DNA of 64,000 nt, taken from contig JAUCEF010000003.1 in the NCBI GenBank assembly GCA_033558025.1, forward strand, positions 2,568,001-2,632,000. Reading direction: 5' to 3'. The stretch is from Phytophthora sp. 'mugwort' (lineage: Eukaryota > Oomycota > Peronosporomycetes > Peronosporales > Peronosporaceae). The notes under the pieces are model-generated. The model did not search any database. It was not told the DNA's origin and saw nothing but the letters and a program-made list of their open reading frames with translations. The position numbers and the translations under genes are program-made. This document shows, piece after piece, positions 43,362 to 56,090 of this stretch; positions within the stretch are counted from its first letter, which is position 1; each line of letters begins with the position of its first letter.

Positions 43362-46300
43362 ATGAGCCCAAGTACCATGTCGTCTGTGCAAGATACCAAG
43401 ATCTCCATTGACAAGTTCAACGGCGACAACTTCGCCACCTGGAACCGCTACATGCGTGGCGTGTTCCTGACCAAGTCGGTATGGAACGTCGTGAACCGGG
43501 AGACGACGCCAAGCTTCGCGGACCCGATGGCCATGGACGACTACGTCAAGTCCAGCAACATCGCGTTCGGTCTGATGTTGCTCCACATGGATGCGGACTA
43601 CCACCATGTGGTCGACGACTGCGAAGAAGCCTGGGTGGCCTGGACGCGTCTGCGTTCACTCTACGGGGGGTCACAGAAGGCTGGTCGTATCTACCTGAAG
43701 CGCCAGCTCTTCAGCATGGAGATGGCAGAAGGCGGCAATGTGCTTCATCATTGCAACGAAGTCCTCAACATCAGCGCCAAGCTCAGCAGCATCGGCGCCA
43801 AGATGGAGGATGAAGACGTGGCAATCTGCCTGTTACGGAGTCTGCCCAAGAGTTTCGAGAACGTGGTTCTCAACTTGGAGATGAGCAACGCAGAGCTGCG
43901 CACTCAAGACGTGATCAAGGTGCTCACGAACGAGCACATCAAGCGGCAGGGCGAGAAGACTGCTCAGGTGAAGATTGAAGACACTGCAAGGGCCTTCAAT
44001 GCCGAGCGTGAAAGCCGCCACTGCACTTACTGCGGGAAATCGGGACACGTCGTGGACAAGTGCTGGACCAAGCAAAAGGATGACAATCGAGGTGCACGAC
44101 GTGGCCGGTCTGGTCGCGGTGCGAACAATGTCCAATGGCGTGACGACAGCGATGATGCCTTCATCGCGTTTGCGGTCTCTATGGAGTGTGGTATCTCCAA
44201 GACCAACAAGTTTCAAGGCTCATGGGCCATCGACAGTGGTGCCACGCACCACATCTGCAATGACAAGAATAAGTTTGTCAACATCAAGGCATGCGACGAA
44301 GGTGAACTCACTGTCGCAAACGGCAATACTGCCAAGATCAAGGGAGTTGGAACGGTCATGCAGCGCGTCACCTTGCCTAATGGTGGCGAACGCGACATCC
44401 ACGTTCAAGACGCGCTCTACGTACCAAGTATGAACAAGAATCTGCTTTCGGTACCCCAGATTAACCGAAGCGGACAGTTCAAGGTGGTGTTTGATGGAGC
44501 AGAAATGCACATCGCACACAAGACGTCGAAAAAGATCGTGGCTTCCGCGGACCTGATCGACGGTCTCTACTGGCTCCGGGTGCCAAGTTTCGCTGCGAAT
44601 TCGGTGACCGATGTATCGATCTACGCGGTCGATCTTCATGCACGTATGGGTCACGCACCCAGCGACGTTCTTCGGAAGATGGTCTCAAGTGGCATGGTCA
44701 CGGGTGCCAAGATGCCGACATCGTCAAAGAACTCAAGCCAGTGTCGCGGGTGCCAACAAGGAAAAATGGTGCAAAAGCCCTTCCCAAGCAACCCGAACAA
44801 GCCCAAGTACAAGCCGTTCGAGTTCCTTCACTTTGATATTTGTGGACCCATGGAGGAAGAGTCGCTGGGTGGCAGTCGCTACTTGCTGCTTCTCACGGAC
44901 GAAGCCAGCAGCTGCATGACGGGATTCTGCTTGCATGCCAAGTCGGAAAGCGAAGGCTGCTTGCGTCGCTTCATTACCAAGGTGGAGAAGCAATTCGATG
45001 CCAAGGTGAAGTTTGTGCGGCATGATGGAGCCAAAGAGTTCGCGACCAACTCGCTCAAGACTTTCTACGAAGACCACGGCATCGAAGTCCAGCCCACGGT
45101 TCGGTATGCGCACCAAACCAACGCAACCGCTGAGCGCGCCAACCGAACCATCGTGACTATCGGCCGCAGTATGCTTCACTACGCTGGCTTGGACAAGACG
45201 TTCTGGGCGGAAGCGGCAATGACGGCAATTTACATCAAGAATCGTCTGCCGTCTCCGAAGTCGCCCGACAAAACTCCGTTCGAAATCATCTACAAGTCCA
45301 AGCCCAACGTCAAGCACATGCGGATCTTCGGGTGCAAGGCCTATATCTTGACGCCGAAGGAGAAGCGACTCAAGTGGGATCCCAAAGCTCGAGAAGGTAT
45401 TTTCATGGGTTACGAGGAGCGTTCCAAGGCGTATCGAGTTTATGACATCGAGGCGGGGCAGGTGCTGATCTCTCGCGATGTCACATTCGATGAGTCAAGC
45501 TTTGATGGGGCTGAAGCTATTGGTGATGAAGGAGTCAACGAAGTTGCCGACTATTTTGACGAAATGCAAGTCTCCGACAACAGTGGCACAAGGGTGTTTA
45601 AGCAGGCGGGGAAGCGGAAATCGCGTCCGGAAAACGAAGATCGCGCCAATGTTCGGCGCCCACGTCGCACTGTTGGGCTCGAAGAAGCTAGTGCTCCCGA
45701 CCACTCGGAAGAAGAAAACCAAGGTGAATCGTCTACGCCGCAAGAAGAATCGGAAGACAACGATGAAGACAGCTCGACTTCGCCAATGTTCTGGCGTGCA
45801 AGTGCGAATGCGGTGGAAGCAAGTGACAGCGCGGAAACCAAGACATTTCAAGAAGCTGTGAACGGTCCAGACGAAGCTCATTGGCGCAAGGCAATTCGCG
45901 CTGAACTCAAGTCAATGCGGCTTCGAGGTGTTTTCCGTGCGGCGAAACTGCCTAACAATCAGCGCGCAGTCGGTACCAAGTGGGTCTTCAAGATCAAGCG
46001 CAATGCTGACGGATCCATCGAAAAATTCAAGGCTCGACTCGTCGCGAAAGGCTTCGTGCAGAAATATGGGATCGACTACACCGAGACGTTTTCGCCCGTG
46101 ATCAAGTACGTGACGCTGCGAATGATCATCGCGATCGCCAAGTACTACGGATGGCCGATCGACCAACTCGACGTGGTCACCGCGTTCCTGTACGGTTTGA
46201 TGAAGGAAAAGGTGTTTTGCAGTGTGCCTGAAGGCGTGGAACTGGACGATGGTTCGACTGCGTGGAGTTGCTCAAGGCGATCTACGGGCTGAAACAAGCT

Positions 46301-47383
46301 TCACGAGTTTGGAACGAGACCTTCGACGAGCATGTGCGCTCCATCGGTTTTCGTGTATCAAGCTACGACCCCTGCCTCTACATCAAGGTCATCGGCGGTA
46401 AATGCGTTCTGCTGTTGGTCTACGTGGACGACGTGTTGGTGACCGGGAGCTCGGCAACATTGATTGAAGAAGTCAAGCGCAAACTCAAGTCGCGGTTTGA
46501 GATGACCGACAGTGGCAAGTGTTCCTTCATCCTGGGGATCGAAGTGGTCGGCAAGGCGGATGGCAGTGTCACCTTAAGTCAAGCTCGGTACATCAACGAC
46601 ATCCTGGAGCGCTTTGGCATGCAAGACTGCAAACCTGCTGCAAGTCCGGTCGACATCAGCATGAAGCTGGTCTCAAGCGACTCCACAACCAGGTTGGACG
46701 CGCCATTTCGCGAGGCTGTCGGTGCACTTATGCACTTGATGACATCGACTCGCCCGGACATTGCGTTCGCTGTTGGCTATGTATCGCGCTTTATGGAGAA
46801 CCCGCAAGTGGAACATTGGATTGCAGTCAAGCGCATTTTTCGCTACCTACAAGGTACCAAGTGGCACGGAATTCGCTTTTTGCCAGGCAAGGACGTCGAC
46901 TATCAAGGCTTTTCGGACGCCGACTGGGCAGGTGATTTAAGCAATCGCAAGTCAACGTCAGGCTATCTGTTCCAAGTTGTCGGCGGACCAGTGTCGTGGG
47001 GTTCTAAGAAGCAGTCAAGCGTATCGCTCTCGACAAGTGAGGCCGAGTACATTGCACTGAGCTTGGCCATCCAAGAAGGCAAGTGGGTGCACAAGTTGCT
47101 GTGCGAGATCCTAGCTGCTGCAGGCGGAGCCACGCCGGAGTTGAAGATTCTCGAAGACAACCAGTCGTGCATCAAGATGACCAAGAACCCAGTGAACCAT
47201 GGCCGCGCCAAGCATATCGACATCAAGTACCATCACATCCGTGATGAAGTCAAGCGCGGAGAAGTGATCGTCGAATACTGCGAGACTACGACCATGCTGG
47301 CCGACATCTTGACCAAGGGACTCGCCGGACCACGCCACAAGGACTTGACGGCGGCGCTCGGCGTTCACGCGTGTTCGCATTGA
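43362..47383 (+). pseudogene. C2 Gag-Pol, one frameshift from intact
   Basis: Family C polyprotein. CCHC knuckle (residues 221-234), protease IDSGA (D291), integrase D492, D555, E591 with [17 protein letters not shown] in the integrase tail. RT is split by a 1-bp deletion at about 46250 (between GVELDDG and the FDC-like stretch), then YVDDVL (46421-46432), RNase [11 protein letters not shown] and a stop at the purine tract. The start ATG lies in the primer-binding site, with a second in-frame ATG at codon 6. The frameshift could be real or a sequence error. Confidence 0.94.
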
Positions 47384-47390
47384 GGGGGCG

Positions 47391-47746
47391 TGTTGCAGGG
47401 TAACTTCCCTGGTACAGTGTACCAGTCCAAGTTACCCGAACCGGTTAACCGGACGGTCCAATGCTCCCTCGCCATGATTACGCCACGGTGATTACGCCAC
47501 TCATGATTGGACGAGTAGGATGATTGGACGAGTACGGAATGATGGTGATTGGATGCACCAATTGATTGGATGCATAGTTGCATGTCTATGTAGTATACCA
47601 GGTAGGCAGGCAAAGTAAGCTCCGATAAATCAATCACTTCTGAATTTCCATTCAACCTCTCAAGCCTCCTTCCTCGCCTCGCCTCAAGCCTCGGCGGTGT
47701 CCAAGACCCCTACGTCAAGTTCAAGACCCAACGTAACCTTTCTTCA
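47391..47746 (+). repeat. C2 3' LTR
   Basis: 356 bp, TGTTGCAGGG to TTTCTTCA, two differences from the 5' LTR, followed by ACGCC. Confidence 0.95.
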
Positions 47747-47751
47747 ACGCC

Positions 47752-50490
47752 GTACAGAAATGCCGTTACCACGTCGAGTTGGTCGAGGGGCCAGTCGAAA
47801 TACTTGGCAATCGCGATGACCATGCGCAGCGTCACGTACTTGACCACGGGCGAGAACGTCTCCGTGTAGTCGATGCCGTACTTTTGCTTGAAACCCTTGG
47901 CCACCAGGCGCGCCTTGTACTTCTCGATCGATCCGTCGGCTTTGCGCTTAATCTTGAACACCCACTTGGTACCGATGGCGCTTTGTCCGCTGGGCAACTT
48001 GGCAGCACGAAACACACCACAAAGTCGCATCGACTTTAACTCAGCACGAATCGCCTTGCGCCAGTGCAGTTGGTCCGGGCCGTTGACCGCTTCTTGGAAT
48101 GTCGACGGCTCCGATAAGTCCACGGCTGCTTCGACCGCGTTGGCACTTGCACGCCAAACACAGATGGAGTCGATTCTTCATCTTGGTCTCCAGACTTTTC
48201 TTCTTCATCTGCGTCTGTTCGGTGCGAAGGGGAGTCGTTCGGTGCACTTGCTTCTTCCAGTCCAGCTCGATGACGCACAGCGCGCGGTCTTCTGGCAGCT
48301 TTATCTTCGTCACTCGGGCGGCTCTTGCGCTTCCCTGCCTGTTTGTACTCCGTCTGGCGCGGACCATCATCGTCGATGTCGAGCGAGTCGAAGTCCAGGT
48401 CGTCGACGTCTTCATCAGAAATCGGCGGTAAAAGTCCAAAGGTCGATTCATCGAAGTTGACATCGCGACTGATGACCACCTGCCCCGCCTCGATGTCATA
48501 AAGTCGATACGCCTTGGACACTTCTTTGTAACCCACAAACAATCCGGCGCGAGCCTTGTAATCCCACTTGAGTCGCTTCTCCTTCGGAGTCAAGATGTTT
48601 ACGTCCGACAGCCGAAAACACGCATGTGCTTCACACTCGGCTTGGACTTGTAGACGATCTCGAACGGAGTTTTGTGCTTGATCTTGGGTGACGGCAGGCG
48701 GTTCTTCACATAGATGGCCGTCATCGCCGCCTCAGCCTAGAAACACTTGTCCAGCTTGGCGTGATGCAACATGCTGCGGCCGATCGTGACGATAGTTCGG
48801 ATGGCTCGCTCTGCCGTGCCGTTGGTCTGGTGCGCGTACGGAACCGTGGTTTGCTGCTCGATGCCTTCGTCTTCGTAGAAGTCGTTGAGCGAGTTGGTCG
48901 CAAACTCACGAGCTCCGTCGTGCCGCACAAACTTGACCTTCTTGCCGAACTGCGTCTGCACCTTCATGATGTATGTCTTGATGCAGTCTTCACTCTCCGA
49001 CTTGGCACGCAGACAGAAACCCTTCATGCATCCGCTGGCTTCGTCCACGATCAGTAGCAGATACTTGCTGCCGCCAAGCGAGTTTTCCTCCATGGGTCCG
49101 CAGATATCGAAGTGGAGCAGCTCAAATGTGTCGTAGCGACGCTTGTCACGGTTGCTTGGGAATGGTTTTTGGACCATTTTGCCTTGCTGGCAACCACGAC
49201 ACACACTTGGTCCACTCGACTTGGAAGGTGCTTTCGCGTCCTTGATCATCTTGGTGTCGACCATCTTGCGAAGAACCTCGACTGGAGCGTGACCCATACG
49301 CGCGTGCAAATCGACCGTCCTTCCACTTGTCGCCGCATTTGCCGATCGCTGAGGTGTGCGAAGCCAGTAGAGTCCATCCACGAGATCCGCCGTCGCCACC
49401 ACTTGATTCGAGTCCTTGCGCGAAACGTGCATCTCAGTGCCGTCAAATATCACTTGGAACTTCCATGCTTGTTTATCTGCGGCACTGAAAGCAGATTCTT
49501 GCTCATATTTGGCACGTAAAGCGCGTTCTTGATCTCGATCTCGCGCTCGTCGCCGTTAGGCAGGACCACTCTTTCCACGATGGTCCCCATACCCTTGATG
49601 GCAGCCTTGTTGCCACCGGCCACCGAAAGTTCGCCTTCATTTCGCTCGATCAAATTGGCGAACTTGGACTTGTCGTTGCAAATATGGTGCGTGGCACCGC
49701 TGTCGACCGCCCACATCCCGGACACATTCTTGTCCGTCGAAACTCCACATTCCAGGGAAACCGCGAACGCCACTTGATCGTAGTCGTTGTCGTAGCCGTC
49801 GCTGTCGTTTCTCCACTGGATGTTGTTGGCCCCGCGTCTACGGCCGTTGCCGCCGCGTCTTGGCCCTCGGTTCTCGTCCTTCTGCTTGGTCCAGCACTTG
49901 TCAATGACATGCCCCAATTTACCGCAGTACGTGCACTGACGAGATTCTCGCTCGGCACTGAACGCCTTGGCCGCGTTCTCAGTCTTCACCGTCGCCGTCT
50001 TCTCGCCTTGTCGCTTGATGTGCTCGTTCGTGAGCACCTTCACAACGTCTTGCGACCGCAGCTCTGCATTGCTCATCTCCAAGTTCAGCACGACGTTCTC
50101 GTAGCTCTTGGGAAGACTGCGCAGCAAGCAGATCGCCACGTCCTCGTCCTCCATCTTGGCGCCGATGCTACTGAGCTTGGCGCTGATGTTCAGGACATCA
50201 TTGCAATGATGCAACACATTGCCGCCTTCCGACATCTCCATGCTGAAGAGCTGCCGCTTCAGGTAGATGCGACCAGCCTTCTGCGATCCACCGTACAGCG
50301 TCTTCAAGCGCGTCCACGCGATCCAGGATTCCTCGCAGTCATCGACCACATTATGGTAGTCAGCGTCCATGTGAAGCAACATCAGTCCAAAAGCGATGTT
50401 GCTCGACTTGACATACTCGTCCTTGGCCCGGGAGTCCGTAAAGGATGGAGACGTTTCCCAATTCACCACATGCCACGTCGACTTGGTTAG
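47752..50490 (-). pseudogene. A-II#3 Gag-Pol continued, multiple lesions
   Basis: The rest of A-II#3 to the right of C2: RT start, integrase, protease, knuckle and most of Gag. Lesions: 1-bp deletion near 48160, the shared 2-bp insertion near 48600, a nonsense codon replacing Trp near 48737, and a 1-bp deletion near 49463. It stops at GTTAG (50486-50490) against a plus-strand A-IIb LTR, exactly as the copy ending at 38799 does. The N-terminus and 5' LTR of A-II#3 are missing. Confidence 0.93.
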
Positions 50491-50833
50491 TATTGAGGGT
50501 TGCCGGGTTTTGGTACTGTGTACCAGTAACCGGTTAACCCGAACCGGTCCAACACGATCCCGCGATGTTTACGGTACGTTGTTTACGCAACCGATGATTA
50601 GACGAGTAGGATGATTGGACGAGTGCGGAGTGTTGGTGATTGGATGCACCAAATGACTGGATGCAGGGCTGCATATCTATGTGGTAGACTAGGTAGTGTA
50701 AGCTCCGATAAATCAATTACTTTCGAATCTTCCTTCTTCAGCTCAAGTGGTCTTCACTCCGGTCTTCGCACCAAGTGCAGAACCTCCTTCGCTCCGTCCA
50801 AGCTTCACTTATCAAGATCCATACCTTTTATCA
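50491..50833 (+). repeat. A-IIb 5' LTR
   Basis: 343 bp, same junction (GTTAG then TATTGAGGG) and same A-I-like end as 38800-39143, with several substitutions between them. Followed by the primer-binding site with ATG at 50838. Confidence 0.93.
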
Positions 50834-50837
50834 GGTT

Positions 50838-51239
50838 ATGAGCCCAAGCACCATGTCCTCTGCCCAAGACGTCTCGACCAAAGTCTCCATCGAGAAGTTC
50901 AACGGAGACAATTACGCGACGTGGAACCGCTACATGCGCGGCGTGTTCCTAACCAAGTCGACGTGGCATGTGGTGAATCGGGAAACGTCTCCATCCTTTA
51001 CGGACTCCCGGGCCAAGGACGAGTATGTCAAGTCGAGCAACATCGCTTTTGGACTGATGTTGCTTCACATGGACGCCGACTACCATCATGTGGTCGATGA
51101 CTGCGAGGAAGCCTGGATCGCGTGGACGCGCTTGAAGACGCTGTACGGTGGATCGCAGAAGGCTGGTCGCATCTACCTGAAGCGGCAGCTCTTCAGCATG
51201 GAGATGTCGGAAGGCGGCAATGTGTTGCATCATTGCAAT
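50838..51239 (+). pseudogene. A-IIb Gag N-terminus, interrupted by A-II#4
   Basis: 134 open codons from the primer-binding-site ATG (variant SIEKFNG), cut at GCAAT (51235-51239) by A-II#4. The same gag resumes at 56026-56090 on the far side. Confidence 0.93.
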
Positions 51240-51582
51240 TGATAAAGGTGTTGAGGTCTTGAAGCGAGGCTTGGGTTGGGCGGAGGGAGTTCTGCACTTG
51301 GGTGCGGGGACCGGGGTGAAGACCACTTGAGCTGAAGAAGGAAGATTCGAAAGTGATTGATTTATCGGAGCTTACACTACCTAGTCTACCACATAGATAT
51401 GCAGCCCTGCATCCAATCAGTTGGTGCATCCAATCACCAACACTCCGCACTCGTCCAATCATCCTACTCGTCTAATCATCGGTTGCGTAAACAACGTACC
51501 GTAAACATCGCGGGATCGTGTTGGACCGGTTCGGGTTAACCGGTTACTGGTACACAGTACCAAAACCCGTCAACCCTCAATA
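51240..51582 (-). repeat. A-II#4 3' LTR
   Basis: 343 bp, A-II type ending TTTATCA. It differs from its partner LTR (334 bp), which has a small deletion near 55858. Confidence 0.93.
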
Positions 51583-51589
51583 CGCCCCC

Positions 51590-51898
51590 TCAATGCGAAC
51601 ACGCATGGATTCCGAGGGACGCCGTCAGATCCATGTGGCGCGGTCCTGGCAGTGCCTTGGTCATGATGTCCGCGAGCATGATTGAAGTCTCACAATACTC
51701 GAGCTTGACTTCGCCGCGCTTGACCTCATCACGGATGTGATGGTACTTGATGTCGATGTGCTTGGCGCGACCATGGTTCACTGGGTTCTTCGTCATCTTG
51801 ATGCACGACTGGTTGTCTTCGAGGATCTTGAGCTCTGGCCCCGATTCGTTCGCTGCCGTCAAAATCTCGCACAACAGGCGATGAATCCACTTGCCTTC
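51590..51898 (-). pseudogene. A-II#4 RNase H end
   Basis: The last 103 codons of Pol from KWIHRLL to the TGA. It is cut at CCTTC (51894-51898), the complement of GAAGG, by a family B LTR; this is the homologous site hit by B1 in A-I#1. Confidence 0.93.
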
Positions 51899-52210
51899 TG
51901 TTGTCAAGGAGACGCCTCCAGCAGCTACTGTATACCGGTAGGATACCGGTATGACCTTCACTCAGTGGCACCTCAATCACTCCGGCGATTACGGGACGAT
52001 GATTACGATGCACGTGGGTACAAGTTTGTGGGTACAAGATGGGCATCGACGTGGCGCTCTGCGATTGGCTGAAGTAACTCAGTATCCAGTAGAGAATCCA
52101 GTAGAGTGTACCCAGTAGGTAGAACTGTAGGCTTAGAGGTAGCAAGGAGTTTGCGAACTAAGGACTAAATCAATCACTTTGCATTTTGCCATCAAGTGAC
52201 CAAGCCTTTT
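51899..52210 (+). repeat. Lone family B LTR, divergent (312 bp)
   Basis: Starts TGTTGTC and ends CCTTTT but is shortened and has many changes in U3, for example GACGCCTCCAGCAGC. The flanks differ (CCTTC left, CATAT right) and about 250-300 bp of A-II#4 is missing between them. It is not a simple solo LTR; a deletion or exchange between two B LTRs fits better. The promoter block is kept. Confidence 0.88.
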
Positions 52211-55200
52211 CATATCCCACGGCGAAAGCGATATCTGGTCGCGTCGCAGCCATCAAGTGCATGAGTGCACCCACAGCTTCACGAAAGGGAACGTTGATCT
52301 TAGTCGGCGCGTTGCTTGCAACCAGTCGAGAGCTCAAATCCGCGGGGCTTACCACAGCCTTGCAGTCATCCATGCCGAAACGCTTGAGAATGTCGTCCAC
52401 GTAGCGCCGTTGGCACATTGCTACACTGCCGTCAGCGTTGTCGACCAGCTCGATACTCAAGACAAAGGCACACTTCCCGCTGTCGGTCATCTCAAAACGT
52501 GTCTTCAGGTCACTCTTGGTGCGTGCGATCAGTTCGGCCGAACTTCCGGTTACTAATACGTCGTCCACGTACACTAGCAACAGAACCAGTGATCATCCAC
52601 AATCTTGATGTAGAGGCACAGATCATAGGCCGAACTTGAAAACCGATGGAGCACACGAATTCGTCGAAGGTTTCGTTCCACACGCGCGAAGCTTGCTTGA
52701 GACCGTAGATCGCCTTGACCAGTTCCAGGCAGTCGAAGTCATCGTCCAGCTCGACCCCTTCTGGCACCACGCAGTACACGACTTCCTTCATGACGCCGTA
52801 CAGAAATGCCGTTACCACGTCGAGTTGGTCCAGAGGCCAGTCGAAATACTTGGCGATCGCGATGACCATGCGCAGCGTCACGTACTTGACCACGGGCGAG
52901 AACGTCTCCGTGTAGTCGATGCCGTACTTCTGCTTGAAACCCTTGGCCACGAGGCGCGCCTTGTATTTCTCGATCGATCCGTCGGCTTTGCGCTTGATCT
53001 TGAACACCCACTTGGTACCGATGGCGCGTTGTCCGCTGGGCAACTTGGCAGCACGAAACACACCACGAAGTCGCATCGACTTGAGTTCCGCACGAACAGC
53101 CTTGCGCCAATACACTTGATCAGGTCCGTTCACCGCGTCTTGGAATGTCGTCGGCTCCGATAAATCCACAGTTGCTTCGACCGCGTTGGCACTTGCTCGC
53201 CAAAATACGGGAGGAGTGGAATCGTCTTCTTCGTTGTCTTGAGCATCCTTCTTTTCTTCGTCAGGCAGTCCAGGTTCCATTCGAACACTCGCTCGGCGTT
53301 TGGCTTGGCGCTCAAACGAGGTGACAGGAGCGCTTGCTTCTTCCAAACCAGTCGCACGGCGAACAGGACGCGAGTTCACTGACATGGTATCCGCATCACT
53401 TGGTCGAGTCTTGCGCTTCCCCGCCTGCTTGAATTCGGTCGGACCCGCCGAGTCATCGTCACCAATCTCGAGCGAGTCGAAGTCCAGGTTCACATCTTCG
53501 TCGTCATTACTTGAGATCGCCGTCGAGATACCAAAACTTGATTCGTCGAAGGTGACATCGCGACTTATCACCACCTGCCCCGCCTCGATGTCATAAACTC
53601 TGTACGCCTTCGACACTTCTTCGTAGCCCATGAACACACCAGCGCGAGCCTTGGGGTCCCACTTGAGTCGCTTCTCCTTCGGGGTTAGGACGTATGTCCG
53701 ACATCCAAACACACGCATGTGCCTCACACTTGGCTTGAACTTGTATACAATCTCGAACGGAGTCTTGTTTTCGACCTTGGGCGACGGCAAGCGGTTCTTG
53801 ACATAAATTGCAGCCATCGCTGCTTCGCCCCAAAAACACTTGTCCAGCTTTGCATGATGCAGCATGCTGCGACCAATCGTAACGATGGTCCGGATAGCTC
53901 TCTCTGCCGTGCCGTTGGTTTGGTGCGCGTACGGAACCGTAGTCTGCTGCTCGATGCCTTGATCTTCGTAGAAGGCCTTGATAGAATTAGTAGCAAACTC
54001 ACGGGCTCCGTCGTGGCGCACGAACTTGACACGTTTGCCGAACTGCATCTGCACCTTCATGATGTAGGTCTTAAAGCATTCTTCGCTCTCCGACTTGGTA
54101 CTTAAGCAGAAACCCTTCATGCATCCGCTGGCTTCGTCCACTATGAGCAGCAAATATTTGCTGCCACCCAGTGACTCTTGTTCCATGGGGCCGCAGATGT
54201 CGAAGTGGAGTAGCTCAAATACGTCGTAGTGACGCTTGTCGCGGTTGCTTGGGAACGGTTTTTGGACCATCTTCCCTTGCTGACATCCGCGACATATGCT
54301 TGGTCCACTCGACTGTGATGGCGTTTTCGCGTCCTTGATCATGCCACTGCTGACCATTTGCGTAGTACGTCGATCGGAGCGTGGCCCATCCGCGCGTGTA
54401 GATCCACGTTGCGCGTTGACGTCGCCGCATTCACCGAATGTTGTGGTATGCGTAGCCAGTAGAGACCGTCGACGAGGTCAGCCGTTGCCACCACTTGCTT
54501 CGAGCCCTTTCGCGCGACATGCATGCTCGCACCGTCGAACACCACTTGAAACTTGCCACTCTTGTTAATCTGCGGCACCGAAAGCAGATTCTTGTTCATC
54601 TTCGGCACGTACAGCGCGTCCTTGATTTCGATGTCGCGCTCGTCGCCGTTGGGCAGAACCACTCGTTCGATATTAGTTCCCACACCCTTAATCTCAGCCT
54701 TGTTTCCGTCCGCTACCGATAGTTCGCCTTCGTCTTGCTCATTCAGCGTGGCGAACTTGGTCTTGTCATTGCAAATGTGGTGCGTTGCGCCGCTGTCGAC
54801 CGCCCACATCCCGGGCATATCCTTGCCCGTCGATTTTCCGCATTCCAACGAAACCGCAAACGCGACACGGTCGTAGTCGTAGTCGTCGTTGCGCCACTGA
54901 ACATGGTTTGCTCCGCGTCCACGGCCGTTGCCGCCGCGTCTTGGCCCTCGGTTCTCGTCCTTCTGCTTGGTCCAGCACTTGTCAATGACATGCCCCAATT
55001 TACCGCAGTACGTGCACTGACGAGATTCTCGCTCGGCACTGAACGCCTTGGCCGCGTTCTCAGTCTTCACCGTCGCCGTCTTCTCGCCTTGTCGCTTGAT
55101 GTGCTCGTTCGTGAGCACCTTCACAACGTCTTGCGACCGCAGCTCTGCATTGCTCATCTCCAAGTTCAGCACGACGTTCTCGTAGCTCTTGGGGAGACTG

Positions 55201-55682
55201 CGCAGCAAGCAGATCGCCACGTCCTCGTCCTCCATCTTGGCGCCGATGCTACTGAGCTTGGCGCTGATGTTCAGGACATCATTGCAATGATGCAACACAT
55301 TGCCGCCTTCCGACATCTCCATGCTGAAGAGCTGTCGCTTCAGGTAGATGCGACCAGCCTTCTGCGATCCACCGTACAGCGTCTTCAAGCGCGTCCACGC
55401 GATCCATGCTTCCTCGCAGTCATCGACCACATGATGGTAGTCGGCGTCCATGTGAAGCAACATCAGTCCAAAAGCGATGTTGCTCGACTTGACATACTCG
55501 TCCTTGGCCCGGGAGTCCGTAAAGGATGGAGACGTTTCCCGATTCACCACATGCCACGTCGACTTGGTTAGGAACACGCCGCGCATGTAGCGGTTCCACG
55601 TCGCGTAATTGTCTCCGTTGAACTTCTCGATGGAGACTTTGGTCGAGACGTCTTGGGCAGAGGACATGGTGCTTGGGCTCAT
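52211..55682 (-). pseudogene. A-II#4 Gag-Pol, divergent pol with frameshifts
   Basis: Gag from the ATG at the complement of 55680-55682, with knuckle [14 protein letters not shown], matches A-IIb closely down to about 54900. The rest (protease to RT) is a divergent family A lineage, for example EIGDDDSAG and KQAGKRKTRP in the integrase tail. Frameshifts occur near 54357, 52633 and 52586. It is cut on the left by the B LTR in the VGY part of the RT/RNase H region. Integrase D-D-E with HDGAREF and the RT core are recognisable. Confidence 0.92.
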
Positions 55683-55686
55683 AACC

Positions 55687-56020
55687 TGATAAAGGTGTTG
55701 AGGTCTTGAAGCGAGGCTTGGGTTGAGCGGAGGGAGTTCTGCACTTGGGTGCGGGGACCGGAGTGAAGACCACTTGAGCTGAAGAAGAAAGATTCGAAAG
55801 TGATTGATTTATCGGAGCTTACACTACCTAGTCTACCACATAGATATGCAGCCCTGCATTTGGTGCATCAATCACCAACACTCCGCACTCGTCCAATCAT
55901 CCTACTCGTCTAATCATCGGTTGCGTAAACAACGTACCGTAAACATCGCGGGATCGTGTTGGACCGGTTCGGGTTAACCGGTTACTGGTACACAGTACCA
56001 AAACCCGGCAACCCTCAATT
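55687..56020 (-). repeat. A-II#4 5' LTR
   Basis: 334 bp, minus strand, with a 9-bp shortening around 55858-55868 compared with other A-II LTRs. It has a mirror image at 62608-62949, including the changed terminal base. Confidence 0.92.
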
Positions 56021-56025
56021 GCAAT

Positions 56026-56090
56026 GATGTCCTGAACATCAGCGCCAAGCTCAGCAGCATCGGCGCCAAGATGGAGGACGAGGACGTGGC
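56026..56090 (+). pseudogene. A-IIb Gag fragment after A-II#4
   Basis: 65 bp continuing the gag of 50838-51239 ([21 protein letters not shown] region) after the GCAAT duplication, then cut by the B5 LTR at GTGGC. An inverted copy lies at 62538-62602. Confidence 0.9.

Larger units (their letters stand above)
43002..47746 (+). mobile_element. C2, near-intact family C retrotransposon
   Basis: 4,745 bp with 356-bp LTRs (43002-43357, 47391-47746). The target duplication ACGCC is at 42997-43001 and 47747-47751, within A-II#3. Two LTR differences were seen (TGATG/TGTTG at the start, TTCCTTGG/TTCCCTGG). One single-base frameshift in RT is the only coding lesion, so it is a recent insertion. Confidence 0.96.
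51240..56020 (-). mobile_element. A-II#4, mosaic and decayed family A element
   Basis: Minus-strand element with 3' LTR 51240-51582 and 5' LTR 55687-56020, flanked by GCAAT at 51235-51239 and 56021-56025. The outermost base of the 5' LTR is changed (AATTGAGGG instead of TATTGAGGG on the minus strand). The interior combines A-IIb gag with a divergent pol and holds a lone B LTR plus a deletion. Confidence 0.92.

Noticed and set aside
46240..46300. Programmed frameshift in C2
   Set aside because: C1 ends before this site, so no second C copy covers it. Families A and B have an open frame there, and no slippery motif is evident. A plain deletion is simpler.
51899..52210. Classical solo LTR from LTR-LTR exchange within one element
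   Set aside because: The flanks do not match (CCTTC versus CATAT) and host sequence is missing between them, so a larger deletion or exchange is needed.
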